Made by a program: the position numbers and the translations under genes. DNA of 64,000 bases from Synechococcus sp. UW179A (GTDB lineage: Bacteria > Cyanobacteriota > Cyanobacteriia > PCC-6307 > Cyanobiaceae), in contig NZ_UCNJ01000025.1 of assembly GCF_900473965.1 (NCBI RefSeq), positions 62,001-126,000 on the forward strand. Direction: 5' to 3'. The notes below the pieces were generated by a model. That model ran no database searches. It worked only from the letters and a program-made list of their open reading frames with translations, and had not been told where the DNA came from. Positions 9,087 to 18,505 of this stretch are shown here, one piece after another (the stretch's first letter is position 1; each line of letters starts with the position of its first letter).

Positions 9087-9743
9087 GGCTCTCGGGATGT
9101 GAGTGGAATGCCTTGCTGGTGATGGTTGGCGGTTTGCAGCTACGACAACCAATCGTTGACATGTCTCCTGCCAAGCCTTGATGCGTTATCACAAATTTTA
9201 ATTTCTGCAGACTATTTGGCTGAAAACTGAATGAGATCTTCTTAAGAGCTTTGTGACCAGATGTGACTGAGTCTTCTGTTTCAAGCAAATCTTGAGGTTT
9301 CGCCGCTTAGCCAAGGTGTTGGTTCGAGAGCTATGTAATTCAGCTCTGGCAATCGGATTTCTGCCATCCTCCAAATGGAGGGTTTTGAGACTGCTTTGTT
9401 TCTGAAGCTGGTTTTTGGGCTCAGCCCCTGCTCTCTGCAGCATCACCAAGAAGCTTCATGGCTGTGGTTAGTCGGTGCGATGCGACACTGCTTCGATTCA
9501 CCAATGTGCTCCAGTTGTTGATGAGATGCCGTCTTGGACGGCTTAGCTGATGCTCAGCTGTTGACCACCGTTTGATCGTCTGGCCAGTGAGTGTATGGAT
9601 GAGTTAGTGGCGCTGCTTGTGAATTGAAGACCGCTGACCAGGCGCCAGCTTCAAATCGCCATTGAGAGGCTCTTGGGGCTGATGGCTGCTCCCTAGGATT
9701 AAAAAACGCATTGATCAGCCCTAGACGGGAGACCGCCAACCGC
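9087..9743. other. Divergent intergenic region between cassette A and lepA
   Basis: About 650 bases separate the start of the cassette A major pilin (minus) from lepA (plus). Only weak open frames occur here, with no recognisable family, and they look like chance frames. It must hold both promoters, but I could not assign a convincing -35/-10 pair. The long spacing is unusual for this compact chromosome. Confidence 0.5.
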
Positions 9744-11558
9744 ATGACCGACGCCCCCGTCTCACGGATCCGCAATTTCTGCATCATTGCCCATATCGAC
9801 CACGGCAAGTCGACGCTGGCTGACCGTTTGCTGCAGGACACGGGCACGGTGGCCAACCGGGACATGCAGGAGCAGTTCCTGGACAACATGGATCTCGAGC
9901 GTGAGCGTGGCATCACGATCAAGCTTCAGGCGGCGCGCATGAACTACACCGCCGCTGATGGTGAGACCTATACCCTCAACCTGATCGATACTCCAGGCCA
10001 TGTGGACTTCTCCTATGAGGTGAGCCGCAGCCTGCAGGCCTGTGAGGGAGCTCTGCTGGTGGTGGATGCCAGCCAGGGCGTGGAAGCCCAGACGCTGGCC
10101 AACGTGTATCTGGCCCTGGAAAACGATCTGGAGATCATTCCGGTGCTGAACAAGATCGATCTGCCGGGGGCGGATCCGGATCGCATCAAGGAAGAGATTG
10201 AAGCGATCATCGGCCTGGATTGCAGCAATGCGATCCCCTGTTCAGCCAAGACCGGCCTTGGTGTGCCTGAGATTCTTCAGGAAGTGGTGGATAAGGTTCC
10301 GCCGCCTGCTGATGCGGTGGCTGAGCCCACCAAGGCGCTGATCTTTGACTCCTATTACGACCCCTATCGGGGGGTGATTGTGTATTTCCGGGTGATGAGC
10401 GGCCGGATCAATTGCAAGGACAAGGTCTTGCTGATGGAAAGCAAGAAGATCTATGAGCTCGATGAAGTGGGCGTGATGGCCCCTGACCAGCGCAAGGTTG
10501 ATGAGCTGCATGCCGGTGAAGTTGGCTATCTGGCTGCATCGATCAAGGCTGTGGCCGATGCCCGTGTGGGTGACACCATTACCTTGCTCAATGCTCCGGC
10601 TGATGAGCCGCTTCCCGGTTACACCGAGGCCAAGCCGATGGTGTTCTGTGGCCTGTTCCCTACGGAAGCGGATCAGTATCCCGATCTACGCGAAGCGCTC
10701 GATAAGTTGCAGCTCTCTGATGCTGCACTCAAGTTTGAGCCTGAAACCAGCAGCGCCATGGGTTTCGGTTTCCGCTGCGGCTTCCTTGGTTTGCTGCACA
10801 TGGAAATTGTGCAGGAACGCCTGGAGCGCGAATACGACCTTGATCTGATCGTTACTGCACCGTCGGTGATCTATCAGGTGAACATGATTGATGGCAGTGA
10901 AGAGATGGTGGATAACCCCGCCACACTGCCCGACCCGCAGAAGCGCGAATCCATCGAAGAGCCCTACGTGCGCATGGAGATCTATGCGCCCAACGACTAC
11001 AACGGTGCGTTGATGGGCCTCTGCCAGGAGCGCCGAGGTGAGTACATCGATATGAAGTACATCACCACCGACCGGGTAACGCTGATCTATGAACTACCGC
11101 TGGCCGAAGTGGTGACCGACTTCTTCGATCAGATGAAGACGCGCACCCAGGGCTATGCCTCGATGGAATATCACCTGATCGGTTATCGCAAAAACGAACT
11201 GGTGCGACTGGATGTGTTGATCAATGGTGAACGGGCTGATCCACTCACCACGATCGTGCACCGTGATAAGGCTTACAACGTGGGTAAAGGTTTGGTGGAA
11301 AAGCTCAAGGAGCTGATTCCCCGTCAGCAGTTCAAGATTCCCCTGCAGGCCTCGATCGGTAGTCGCATCATTGCTTCCACCAGCATCAGTGCCATGCGCA
11401 AAGACGTGCTGGCCAAGTGCTACGGCGGTGACATCTCACGCAAAAAGAAACTGCTGAAGAAACAGGCCAAAGGTAAGAAGCGGATGAAAGCCATGGGCAA
11501 GGTGGATGTGCCCCAGGAGGCGTTTATGGCGGTTTTGAAGCTGAATCAGGCCAATTAA
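9744..11558 (+). CDS. lepA: Elongation factor 4 (LepA), back-translocating GTPase
   Basis: The 604-residue protein from the ATG at 9744 has the full family length. The G1 motif AHIDHGKST is at residues 16-24, [11 protein letters not shown] is the G3 region, NKIDLPGAD is G4, and the C-terminus is the LepA-specific basic tail ending in [16 protein letters not shown]. LepA binds the ribosome and helps initiation or elongation under stress. It is a plus-strand housekeeping gene isolated inside a minus-strand pilin island, which suggests the flanking pilin cassettes were placed around a core gene. Confidence 0.98.
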   Translation: MTDAPVSRIRNFCIIAHIDHGKSTLADRLLQDTGTVANRDMQEQFLDNMDLERERGITIKLQAARMNYTAADGETYTLNLIDTPGHVDFSYEVSRSLQACEGALLVVDASQGVEAQTLANVYLALENDLEIIPVLNKIDLPGADPDRIKEEIEAIIGLDCSNAIPCSAKTGLGVPEILQEVVDKVPPPADAVAEPTKALIFDSYYDPYRGVIVYFRVMSGRINCKDKVLLMESKKIYELDEVGVMAPDQRKVDELHAGEVGYLAASIKAVADARVGDTITLLNAPADEPLPGYTEAKPMVFCGLFPTEADQYPDLREALDKLQLSDAALKFEPETSSAMGFGFRCGFLGLLHMEIVQERLEREYDLDLIVTAPSVIYQVNMIDGSEEMVDNPATLPDPQKRESIEEPYVRMEIYAPNDYNGALMGLCQERRGEYIDMKYITTDRVTLIYELPLAEVVTDFFDQMKTRTQGYASMEYHLIGYRKNELVRLDVLINGERADPLTTIVHRDKAYNVGKGLVEKLKELIPRQQFKIPLQASIGSRIIASTSISAMRKDVLAKCYGGDISRKKKLLKKQAKGKKRMKAMGKVDVPQEAFMAVLKLNQAN

Positions 11559-11586
11559 ATTCAATGAACGCAGCGTGCGGCATGGG

Positions 11587-12084
11587 TCATGAGCACCAGT
11601 TCATTGCCTGAGGAATAATTGAAGCGCTTGAGCTAACAGTCTTGTTGTCAACAGTGCTGGTGTAGTTGATGTTCAGTTTTTTCTCATTGATACTGACATT
11701 GCGCATGATCTGAATAGTATCTTGGGTGCTGTCGAGTGCACCACTTTTAACTGGAAAATCGTCCAACGGATTAGCTTTTGAACAATGAGATGTGCTGTAG
11801 CGAGATGGCTCGTAAAGGTTGTTGACTCCCCCTAAGCATTCACCCTGTGTACATTTCCAAGAGAGTGCTTGTTCACGGATCCGAGCCAGATCTGCTCGAA
11901 TACCATCTTGAATCTGGTTTAATTTTCCAGTTTTTTCAGAAAGACGTACGCTATCCAATCGTGATTGGAGCACGCTCATCAGCACGATGATTAAGATTGA
12001 AAAAGCAACTAAAATTTCTACCAGAGTGAATCCTGAATCTGTCAGGGGCTTTCGTTGCTGTTTCGACATGAGATGCAATGTCAT
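11587..12084 (-). CDS. PilV-like minor pilin (cassette C)
   Basis: The 165-residue product starts at the ATG at 12084 (alternatives 12087 GTG and 12069 ATG). The leader is followed by DSGFTLVEILVAFSILIIVL with G|F and Glu +5, then KLNQIQDGIRADLARIREQ, typical of PilV/PilE minor pilins. Four Cys residues lie in the globular part plus one near the C-terminus (MNWCS). It is the last gene of cassette C, adjacent tail-to-tail with lepA. Confidence 0.82.
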   Translation of the reverse strand: MTLHLMSKQQRKPLTDSGFTLVEILVAFSILIIVLMSVLQSRLDSVRLSEKTGKLNQIQDGIRADLARIREQALSWKCTQGECLGGVNNLYEPSRYSTSHCSKANPLDDFPVKSGALDSTQDTIQIMRNVSINEKKLNINYTSTVDNKTVSSSASIIPQAMNWCS

Positions 12085-12086
12085 CA

Positions 12087-13415
12087 CTACAGGTTGCGGT
12101 TGCTTGCTTTGAAGACCAACTGCTCCACATTGTTGAGAATCAGTTCACCACCCCTACTTGTGGTGACTGTGCAACTAGAGCTGTTGCAGGCTGTACTGAG
12201 GATATAAGTTGATTGGTAATCCTTAAGATAAACACGATCAAAACCTCCGCCGCCGTAAATCTTGACGGTACTGGTTTCTTGATCGACATCAGACCAGGGA
12301 AGGAAGCTGTCGTACCCACCTTCTGGATCTTCTGAGTAGTTGTTGTCCCTCAGGGCGGGACATACTCCAGCAGGTGTGCAATCACCGATAAGTGTGTCAT
12401 CGCCGCCACGTCCGATTAACCCATCATGTATTGGACCTCCATAGAGCTCGTCAGCTGCTGGGGTGCCAAGAAGAATGTTTCTGCTCTGGCCCCCGAACAA
12501 TTGAACTCCTGTGGAGGATTGTCGATCTGGTGTTGGGTTTCCATCCATCACATAGTTTGCTGTAACTCCTTCCATACCATCTCCAATTTTTAAGGAGCGG
12601 TTGGTGCAAATGGTCTGCGTGATGTATTTGGGCCCTGTGATCTCGGGTGTAATGTAAAAACGAGGGTCTGAAAATAGAAGAGTCTTGGCATTGCCGCCAC
12701 AATCATTATCCTTTGATACACAAATTGACTTGCAGACCGACTGATCGCTGGGTGGATGCGGGACGCGTTCAATTCGTGCTGACGCACCGCTGCTGATTGT
12801 TTGAGTATTGCTTGTGATTGTTTGATTGCTATTTTGAATCCCCGCCATCGCTAATTCAAATTCCACAGCCTTGCTGGCATTCGTGTTTTGCTGGATGCTT
12901 AGGCCACCGTTTTGCGATAGGTCCAGATTGTCTAAAACTATAGTTTCCTGATAACTGCCTTGTAAGTAAACTTCATTGCGAGTGCCAGCGATCCTCATCT
13001 TTGGGCCGCACCTGATTAATACTCCGCTATCGGAGTTGCCAACCCACTGATCTTTATTGGACAACATGTTTTTCTTTCGGACTCCATAGAGAACTTTTGG
13101 CAATGTATGTCGTAGTTGTAGTCGCAGCTTGATCTGCGCATCAGGTTGCTGTAAGAGTGGACATTGATTGGGAACGCTGGTGGCTGATAAATTATTTCCT
13201 TCAACGGACTCACTGTTGGAGATTTCGGATTGTAGTAGAGCACTTGTTTGCTTCCAGGCTTCATGTTGACGCCGCCTAAATTCAAATCGAGCATCCCCTT
13301 GGGATATTCTAATTAAAATATTCCAAGTCACCGTTGAAACCAATGCCGCAATTGCAGAAGCAATTAATAATTCTATGAGAGTGAAACCATTGCTTTGCTT
13401 GGCTTTGGAATTCAT
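12087..13415 (-). CDS. PilW-like pilin fused to RTX-type calcium-binding repeats (cassette C)
   Basis: The 442-residue product starts MNSKAKQSNGFTLIELLIAS, with leader, G10|F11 and E15. The N-terminal half resembles PilW minor pilins (long helix, Cys pairs). Residues about 307-396 carry RTX/haemolysin-type glycine-Asp repeats: FGGQSRNILLGTPAADELYG, IHDGLIGRGGDDTLIGD and later IYGGGGFDRVYL. Such GGxGxDxLx repeats bind Ca2+ in a beta-roll. An Asp/Glu-rich insertion separates the second and third groups. The fusion of a pilin anchor with a beta-roll implies a calcium-dependent surface module. A start at 13442 would overlap the upstream gene; the ATG at 13415 gives a typical short leader. Confidence 0.83.
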   Translation of the reverse strand: MNSKAKQSNGFTLIELLIASAIAALVSTVTWNILIRISQGDARFEFRRRQHEAWKQTSALLQSEISNSESVEGNNLSATSVPNQCPLLQQPDAQIKLRLQLRHTLPKVLYGVRKKNMLSNKDQWVGNSDSGVLIRCGPKMRIAGTRNEVYLQGSYQETIVLDNLDLSQNGGLSIQQNTNASKAVEFELAMAGIQNSNQTITSNTQTISSGASARIERVPHPPSDQSVCKSICVSKDNDCGGNAKTLLFSDPRFYITPEITGPKYITQTICTNRSLKIGDGMEGVTANYVMDGNPTPDRQSSTGVQLFGGQSRNILLGTPAADELYGGPIHDGLIGRGGDDTLIGDCTPAGVCPALRDNNYSEDPEGGYDSFLPWSDVDQETSTVKIYGGGGFDRVYLKDYQSTYILSTACNSSSCTVTTSRGGELILNNVEQLVFKASNRNL

Positions 13416-13425
13416 GCTTAGTAGC

Positions 13426-14040
13426 CTAGTAAGCTGTGTCATATCTGCATTCCGAGCTGGAATCTTGGGATTTGCCGTCGCGAATCATTCCAATTGGTGA
13501 AACAATTCGAATGCATCTTGCCTCATTGGTATCACTGTGAGCTAGCTTAATTTCCAGCATTCCGTTTGAATTCTGGGTTTGATTATCGGCACATTCGCCA
13601 ATGAATTCTTCACTAAACCCCCTGAATGAGAAGCAAATGCCGGCATCGGTTTCTGGTTGGCCTGAGAGATTCGTTGTTAAGGTCAGGCTCTGATTGTCTG
13701 CACCAAAATTGGTATTGAGATCAAATACAGTTTCACTGGTTTGTGTTGTATCTACTGAGCAGGGGTCTGTGCCTCGGCTTGAACTGATTGTGCTGACAAG
13801 GCGTTTGTTGTCCTGGTCGATTAAAACTTGGCATGAGAGATTATGAGTCATCGCGTAACGGCGCTGCCCGCTGATCCAATTTTCGAGATCTCTCGTTGTT
13901 GCTAATAATCGGTTTTTTGTCCAAGAGGAGGATAGGTTGACCAGAGCGATAGAACTCAGGATTCCAAAAATCGTTAGGGTAATCAAAAGCTCCGCCAAGC
14001 TGAAACCGGTCTGATTCTGGGTAATAACTAATCTCTTCAT
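13426..14040 (-). CDS. FimT/GspH-like pseudopilin (cassette C)
   Basis: The 204-residue product starts at the ATG at 14040 (a TTG at 14052 is in frame) with MKRLVITQNQTGFSLAELLI and Glu +5. TRDLENWISGQRRYAMTHN after the helix is a GspH/FimT pattern. Six or so cysteines occur downstream. It lies between the PilX-like and PilW/RTX genes with near-zero spacing, so it is one cistron of cassette C. Confidence 0.82.
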   Translation of the reverse strand: MKRLVITQNQTGFSLAELLITLTIFGILSSIALVNLSSSWTKNRLLATTRDLENWISGQRRYAMTHNLSCQVLIDQDNKRLVSTISSSRGTDPCSVDTTQTSETVFDLNTNFGADNQSLTLTTNLSGQPETDAGICFSFRGFSEEFIGECADNQTQNSNGMLEIKLAHSDTNEARCIRIVSPIGMIRDGKSQDSSSECRYDTAY

Positions 14041-14044
14041 TATT

Positions 14045-15484
14045 TTACTCAATTAGCCTGACTTCGTAACTGCCTAATCCTGAGTATTCATCGGGTCTCG
14101 TCATGCTCGAGCAGACATTGTAGATGCTGCAAATTTTCAAGCCTGCCTCGGCGGGAACATTCAGACGCGCATAGTCTCCTGTTGCATTCCATTGCTTTGC
14201 GATCGCTGACCCAGTGATCTGCAGAGGCTGAGCTTGCGTACCACCACTGAGATTAATATTAAAGCAGGGCATGTGCAGAAAGGCATAAATCGTGCCTTCT
14301 CCTGAAATGTTCATGGATTTGCCATTGCATCCGTATGCTTTCCACGCAGTTGTTGAAACACCACCATACATCGCAAATTGGTCGAATTTTCCACTCGCAT
14401 TGATGATGGAATTGCCGGATAAATTAACCTGAAGTCCTTCAATATAAAATCTTATATCCCCAGTTCCGGGCTGTATCTTAATCGCTGAGTTGCCAGATAA
14501 ATTAATATTGTCAATTCGGCAATGAGTTATATTTCTTCCGTTATTGTTAGTGGTAATACACCCTCTGATAGGGTGTTGCCCGCCTACGGTCCCATGCGTA
14601 AACACTGGATTGTTGCCTGGGCCGATGTTAATTGGTGTGGGGTCACCCCAACTAGAAATATTCCACTGAGGGGCAGTTGGTAGTGCCATGCTGCCACTGG
14701 AGCGCTTTCCATCGATAATTCCACTTCCCACATCGCTACATTGATTTGAGTTGCGGATGATTTGTCCTGAGCCAGACCATTCTGTGCATTTCTTTTTTGG
14801 TGGTTGGCCACAAGTTGAACAGTGTACGTCGGCTTTATCACCAATCACATCACCCAGCTGCAGCTGCACTCTGTCTGTTGCCAGACCAAAATTCCAAATG
14901 CCTGTATAAGGCGGATAAGAACACCATTTAGGGATAATTGTAATTTCCTGCTCGACAACAGCTGATGCTGAGATTTGCGAAGGGTCATTTGGTTTTTGAA
15001 AACGCTGCCCTTGAACCTGAATTGTGGCGTAGCCCCCTTGGCTAGGGTCACTGAAAAATTTATAACGTTGTAAACGATAAGCCCCCTTCCCTGTTTGAAT
15101 ATTCTGGTTTAGGGAACTCAGTATTGTCGAGGGATCTGTCTCTCTCCCTACACAGGCAGAACTAGGTCCCCCAGTTACTGAGACTGTTTGAGTGTTCCAC
15201 TCTGAACAGTTATTGTTTTCTAAATCGCAATCTTCAACCAGCAAGTAGGGGTAGTCGTTATTGAGTTTGTTGAGAATAATGGCGACACCTGCTTCTGCTA
15301 TTTCTACGGCTTCTTCCCGGTGTTTTTGTTGACCCCAACGAATCATGCCACTAAAACTTCTTGCAGAGATCATTGCTGCACCCACAACAAGAATCATCCC
15401 GGTAATAATCACCAATGGCAATACATAGCCATTTTGATAATCTTTTTGATTCTTCGTATTTGAATTGGAAGCTAATTTCTTCAT
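14045..15484 (-). CDS. PilX-like pilus assembly protein (cassette C)
   Basis: The start is chosen at the ATG at 15484, giving 479 residues (MKKLASNSNTKNQKDYQNGY); the frame is open to 15640. The hydrophobic segment GYVLPLVIITGMILVVGAAM is followed by HREEAVEIAEAGVAIILNKL, the PilX-type start. The large C-terminal domain has repeated beta-strand-like asparagine/glycine-rich stretches (INLSGNSAI, VNLSGNSII, NISGEGTIY, INLSGGTQ), which suggests a right-handed beta-helix or similar solenoid. It is separated from the pilA-like gene by a hairpin and is first of the minor-pilin group of cassette C. Confidence 0.75.
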   Translation of the reverse strand: MKKLASNSNTKNQKDYQNGYVLPLVIITGMILVVGAAMISARSFSGMIRWGQQKHREEAVEIAEAGVAIILNKLNNDYPYLLVEDCDLENNNCSEWNTQTVSVTGGPSSACVGRETDPSTILSSLNQNIQTGKGAYRLQRYKFFSDPSQGGYATIQVQGQRFQKPNDPSQISASAVVEQEITIIPKWCSYPPYTGIWNFGLATDRVQLQLGDVIGDKADVHCSTCGQPPKKKCTEWSGSGQIIRNSNQCSDVGSGIIDGKRSSGSMALPTAPQWNISSWGDPTPINIGPGNNPVFTHGTVGGQHPIRGCITTNNNGRNITHCRIDNINLSGNSAIKIQPGTGDIRFYIEGLQVNLSGNSIINASGKFDQFAMYGGVSTTAWKAYGCNGKSMNISGEGTIYAFLHMPCFNINLSGGTQAQPLQITGSAIAKQWNATGDYARLNVPAEAGLKICSIYNVCSSMTRPDEYSGLGSYEVRLIE

Positions 15485-15714
15485 GGCTTGGGACGATCCT
15501 CGGTTGCGGATTCGGGCTTTTCCTTTGCCTTTACTTCTTAAGCCCAAATTTGTCTGAGCTTCCGCCATGTGCATCGTGATGGTTTGAGCTACGTCGATCT
15601 TTAATCTCGAAATTCTTCCGACCCCACAAGGAGTTAGCAATCGCTGAGTATCTACGAGCGCGACTGCTACTTCTTAGTCTGGAAATCATCTAGTTGTTTG
15701 TGTGGCATGAATCA

Positions 15715-15738
15715 AAGGCGGCCTTGGGTGACCGCCTT
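15715..15738 (-). terminator. Hairpin after cassette C major pilin
   Basis: AAGGCGG (15715-15721) and CCGCCTT (15732-15738) form a 7-bp GC-rich stem with a 10-base loop, just past the stop of the pilA-like gene. Read on the minus strand the stem is followed by TGATT, only a short U tract. It may be a weak terminator or mRNA-stabilising hairpin that sets major pilin above minor pilin expression. Confidence 0.5.
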
Positions 15739-15760
15739 CAACCATCCGATGGCTAGTTAA

Positions 15761-16234
15761 TTATGTGCAAGTTGGTGCTGTAGGAGCTGTGCCAGTATTT
15801 GTTGTGGCCTGACCTTTTTTGCCTGTTTTGTAATTCACACAGAAAGCACCGTTATATTCACCTGACAGATCTCCTTTCCCTTCAGCTGTCAATGAATAAA
15901 CATTGCCACTAAGGCCTCCAGAAGTGAATTTACATAAATCTGAGTTCGTATTTTCTTCTGTAACTAGAGCCGTGAGGGTGGCAGTGCCTGTTGCCGTGCT
16001 GTCCAAAGCATCCGCAGCAACCAATCCCATTATGGTTCCACCTTTTGAGGTGCATTCGGTTCCTTTCGCCTTGGATGTTTGATTGAGGAAATTGGGAAGT
16101 GCAACAGCCGACAAGATGCCAACGATCACGATCACGATCATCAGCTCCACCAGGGTGAAACCCTTTTCAAGAGCGTTAAGGCCTTTCTTGCGGTTGAGCG
16201 TGGCCAGCTGAAGCCGGCTGTTGAGAGTGGTCAT
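15761..16234 (-). CDS. Major-pilin-like PilA protein (cassette C)
   Basis: The 157-residue product starts MTTLNSRLQLATLNRKKGLN, with a 25-residue leader ending ALEKG, then FTLVELMIVIVIVGILSAVALPNFLNQ. The first 11 codons are nearly the same as in the cassette B pilin, whose globular region is wholly different. The C-terminal domain is Thr/Gly-rich with cysteines at TECTSKGG, DLCKFTS, AFCVNYK and the terminal TCT. It is predicted to be a pilus-shaft subunit with a strong promoter upstream. Confidence 0.9.
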   Translation of the reverse strand: MTTLNSRLQLATLNRKKGLNALEKGFTLVELMIVIVIVGILSAVALPNFLNQTSKAKGTECTSKGGTIMGLVAADALDSTATGTATLTALVTEENTNSDLCKFTSGGLSGNVYSLTAEGKGDLSGEYNGAFCVNYKTGKKGQATTNTGTAPTAPTCT

Positions 16235-16777
16235 GGCTGGTCTGAAGGTAAACGTTTGTATCGCACGGATGGCGCTTACCTACTAACCATCTCTGTTTCA
16301 GCTGCTTTTGGTTGAAAGAAAGGCTTAAGTTTTTAGATCGCTATGAGCAGGGCTTTCAAGGCCTGTTTTGAGCTTGCGTGTGCAAGCACTGCAATTATGT
16401 TTTACAGCTGCCTTCCTGCCTTTGCTTTGATGCTTTTTGGTGTTTGATCACCACCAGTTTTGAGTGCTGGTTGCAATTCATGGTTTGGATTGATGTGATA
16501 GTCCTTCAATGCTGTTGAAGGGACAGCTCTTTTGGCTTGTGCTGTTAAGAGGCATAACCTAGGCCAGTGATCCGACGATTATCAGAAGCTGATTCCGTGT
16601 CAGGTGCTTAGCGTCGTTCCCAAGTCCCTATTGCCTCATGTCATTTGCTTCTCTGTATCCATGCCTTGAATAGGCTTGATATTCATTGTCAGGTATGTAT
16701 TTCATTTTTGCATTGACATCAGAACACCTTGATCGTTCGAATTGCGTGAAATCTCTATGTCGTATAGTGCGTATTGT
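16235..16777. other. Intergenic region between cassettes B and C
   Basis: About 540 bases lie between the end of the cassette B vWA pilin and the start of the cassette C pilin. It is AT-rich with no convincing coding frame or repeat. It should contain the cassette C promoter; no clear operator was seen. Confidence 0.45.
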
Positions 16778-18400
16778 CTAAATATCATCGACTTTGATGT
16801 ACTCGCCTGAGGTTTTGCTTGAGAGTAATTGCATCCATTCGGAGTTAAGGCCAACACTCGTTGAGTTGATTTTGATCGAGCGGTTGCCATTGGTCACCCG
16901 TGAAGCATTAAGGCCGGCGTAGTAATCGGCAACTATTTCGTAATCACTGCTAGTCCAATAGCCTGAGTTCTGGTCATAATTGGGTTTGCCGTCAGAGAGG
17001 AAGTAAACGGTGTCGGTAACGCCGTCTCCAAAAGCTTGATCAAGACTTTCCCATGGCATGGTGCCACCCCATGAGCCGGGATTGCCGCTGCTGAGGCTGA
17101 GAACAAAATCAATTGCAGATTGGCGTGTCTCTGAATCAGGTGGTCCAAGTTCCACAAGGTTGTTTTCACTTGGTGCCCACGTTTTGTTGTTCCGCTTCCC
17201 TTCTGTGCTGAATGCAGCAAGGCCCATTTTGGTGGCGTCAGGCAAGTTTTGAATGATGTCAATCATCTCGTGTTGTAATGCCTCCATCCTGGTGAAACTG
17301 CAGATTTCGCTGGTTTTGAACCAACCCCTGTTAGGGTCATAAAAGCGTCTCCGCGAATTGCCATATTCGCCGCTCCAGGCCACACAGGCACTCATTGAGC
17401 CTGATCCATCCAGGATGAAGCGAACATTGCGGCTGGTAATGTTTTGGAAAAAAGCACCACCGCTATATCCATCGCCTTGATTGCCGTTGGTGTCGTTAAA
17501 CCCATAGCGCACTCTCTTGTCGGCTCTTGCAAAAGCTGCAAAGTGAAGGTCTTGTTTGGTGCTGGATTTAACATCTGAAGTCTTTTCTAAATAACTTGCC
17601 GAAATTTGATAAGGGTCCTCTGTGTTGGAATCGTCCAGGGTGTACGGGTCAATAAACTTAACAAGCTTGGTGTTGATGTCAGTTTGGACTCGAACGGCTG
17701 GCTGCTGAAATGTTCTTGCTGGTGTTTTGCCCTGTGTGAAGCTGAACTCTGATTGTTCGAGAACATCGGCTAGCGGTTGCCCAGCTGGACAGCCTTCGTT
17801 TTCTGCCAAGTCGTCAACTCTGCAAGGGATTGTTCCAATATCATCAATAACCCGACTGATAAACATCGGTGATTCAAAGGTCTCCTCAGAACTGGTGGCC
17901 TCACTGGAGGCTGATTTGCTTCCCTGATAGGTTCCATCCATATTCAGTGAAGCGCCGCATCTCAAAATCGAATAGCCGCGTTGGTTACTACTCAGGCTGA
18001 CGCCATAGATCACAGGCTCTTCAAGTTCGACCATATTGATGCCAAATATCGGCTGAAACCCTTGGCTGCCTGCATTGGTCTTGCAGAGCCTGACCACATC
18101 TGCATGATTGCTCATCAGATCCATCCCTGGATCGTCTCCTTCAGCGGCATCAGTTCGCGTAACCAAGAGATTCATGCTGCGCTCAACCTCTGAGCGCATT
18201 AACCGAAGGCCATTGGTCGTATTTTGGCGCAGCGTTGCTTTCCCTTGTCCTTCAGAGATCAGTGTTTGTGTTGAGCGTAAGGCCATGGAGGAAGCACCCA
18301 TAATCAGTGTTCCTGAGACAACGCCTACCATCAATTCCGGGATAGTGAACCCCTTTGATTTCTTGTGTGAACGCTTGTTTTTTGGTGATATTAAAAGCAT
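16778..18400 (-). CDS. Modular pilin with C-terminal von Willebrand A domain (cassette B)
   Basis: The 540-residue paralogue of the 3555-5123 protein has leader and site SKG17|F18TIPE22, a shared middle region (IERSMNLL-like helix, YGVSLSSNQRGYSILRCGAS) and a vWA domain with intact MIDAS: D331-x-S333-x-S335, T447 in WGGTMPW and D470 in FLSDGKPN. Both copies carry the preserved sequence GSGSMSAC, so a Cys follows the metal site. It would present a metal-dependent adhesive head on a pilus. It is the last gene of cassette B, 105 bases after the GspH-like gene. Confidence 0.88.
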   Translation of the reverse strand: MLLISPKNKRSHKKSKGFTIPELMVGVVSGTLIMGASSMALRSTQTLISEGQGKATLRQNTTNGLRLMRSEVERSMNLLVTRTDAAEGDDPGMDLMSNHADVVRLCKTNAGSQGFQPIFGINMVELEEPVIYGVSLSSNQRGYSILRCGASLNMDGTYQGSKSASSEATSSEETFESPMFISRVIDDIGTIPCRVDDLAENEGCPAGQPLADVLEQSEFSFTQGKTPARTFQQPAVRVQTDINTKLVKFIDPYTLDDSNTEDPYQISASYLEKTSDVKSSTKQDLHFAAFARADKRVRYGFNDTNGNQGDGYSGGAFFQNITSRNVRFILDGSGSMSACVAWSGEYGNSRRRFYDPNRGWFKTSEICSFTRMEALQHEMIDIIQNLPDATKMGLAAFSTEGKRNNKTWAPSENNLVELGPPDSETRQSAIDFVLSLSSGNPGSWGGTMPWESLDQAFGDGVTDTVYFLSDGKPNYDQNSGYWTSSDYEIVADYYAGLNASRVTNGNRSIKINSTSVGLNSEWMQLLSSKTSGEYIKVDDI

Positions 18401-18505
18401 GTTCTTTTTACCAGCTTTTTGATCTTCCCTTCAATCTGTCACCATGTTGGGGCTCATGAATTTGTTGTCGCTGAATTTGTTCTGAGAGATCGCTGATAGT
18501 CAAGC

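Noticed and set aside
9198-9449. Minus-strand frame of 83 codons upstream of the cassette A pilin
   Set aside because: Composition is unstructured, no start context or family resemblance; most likely a chance frame in the promoter region.
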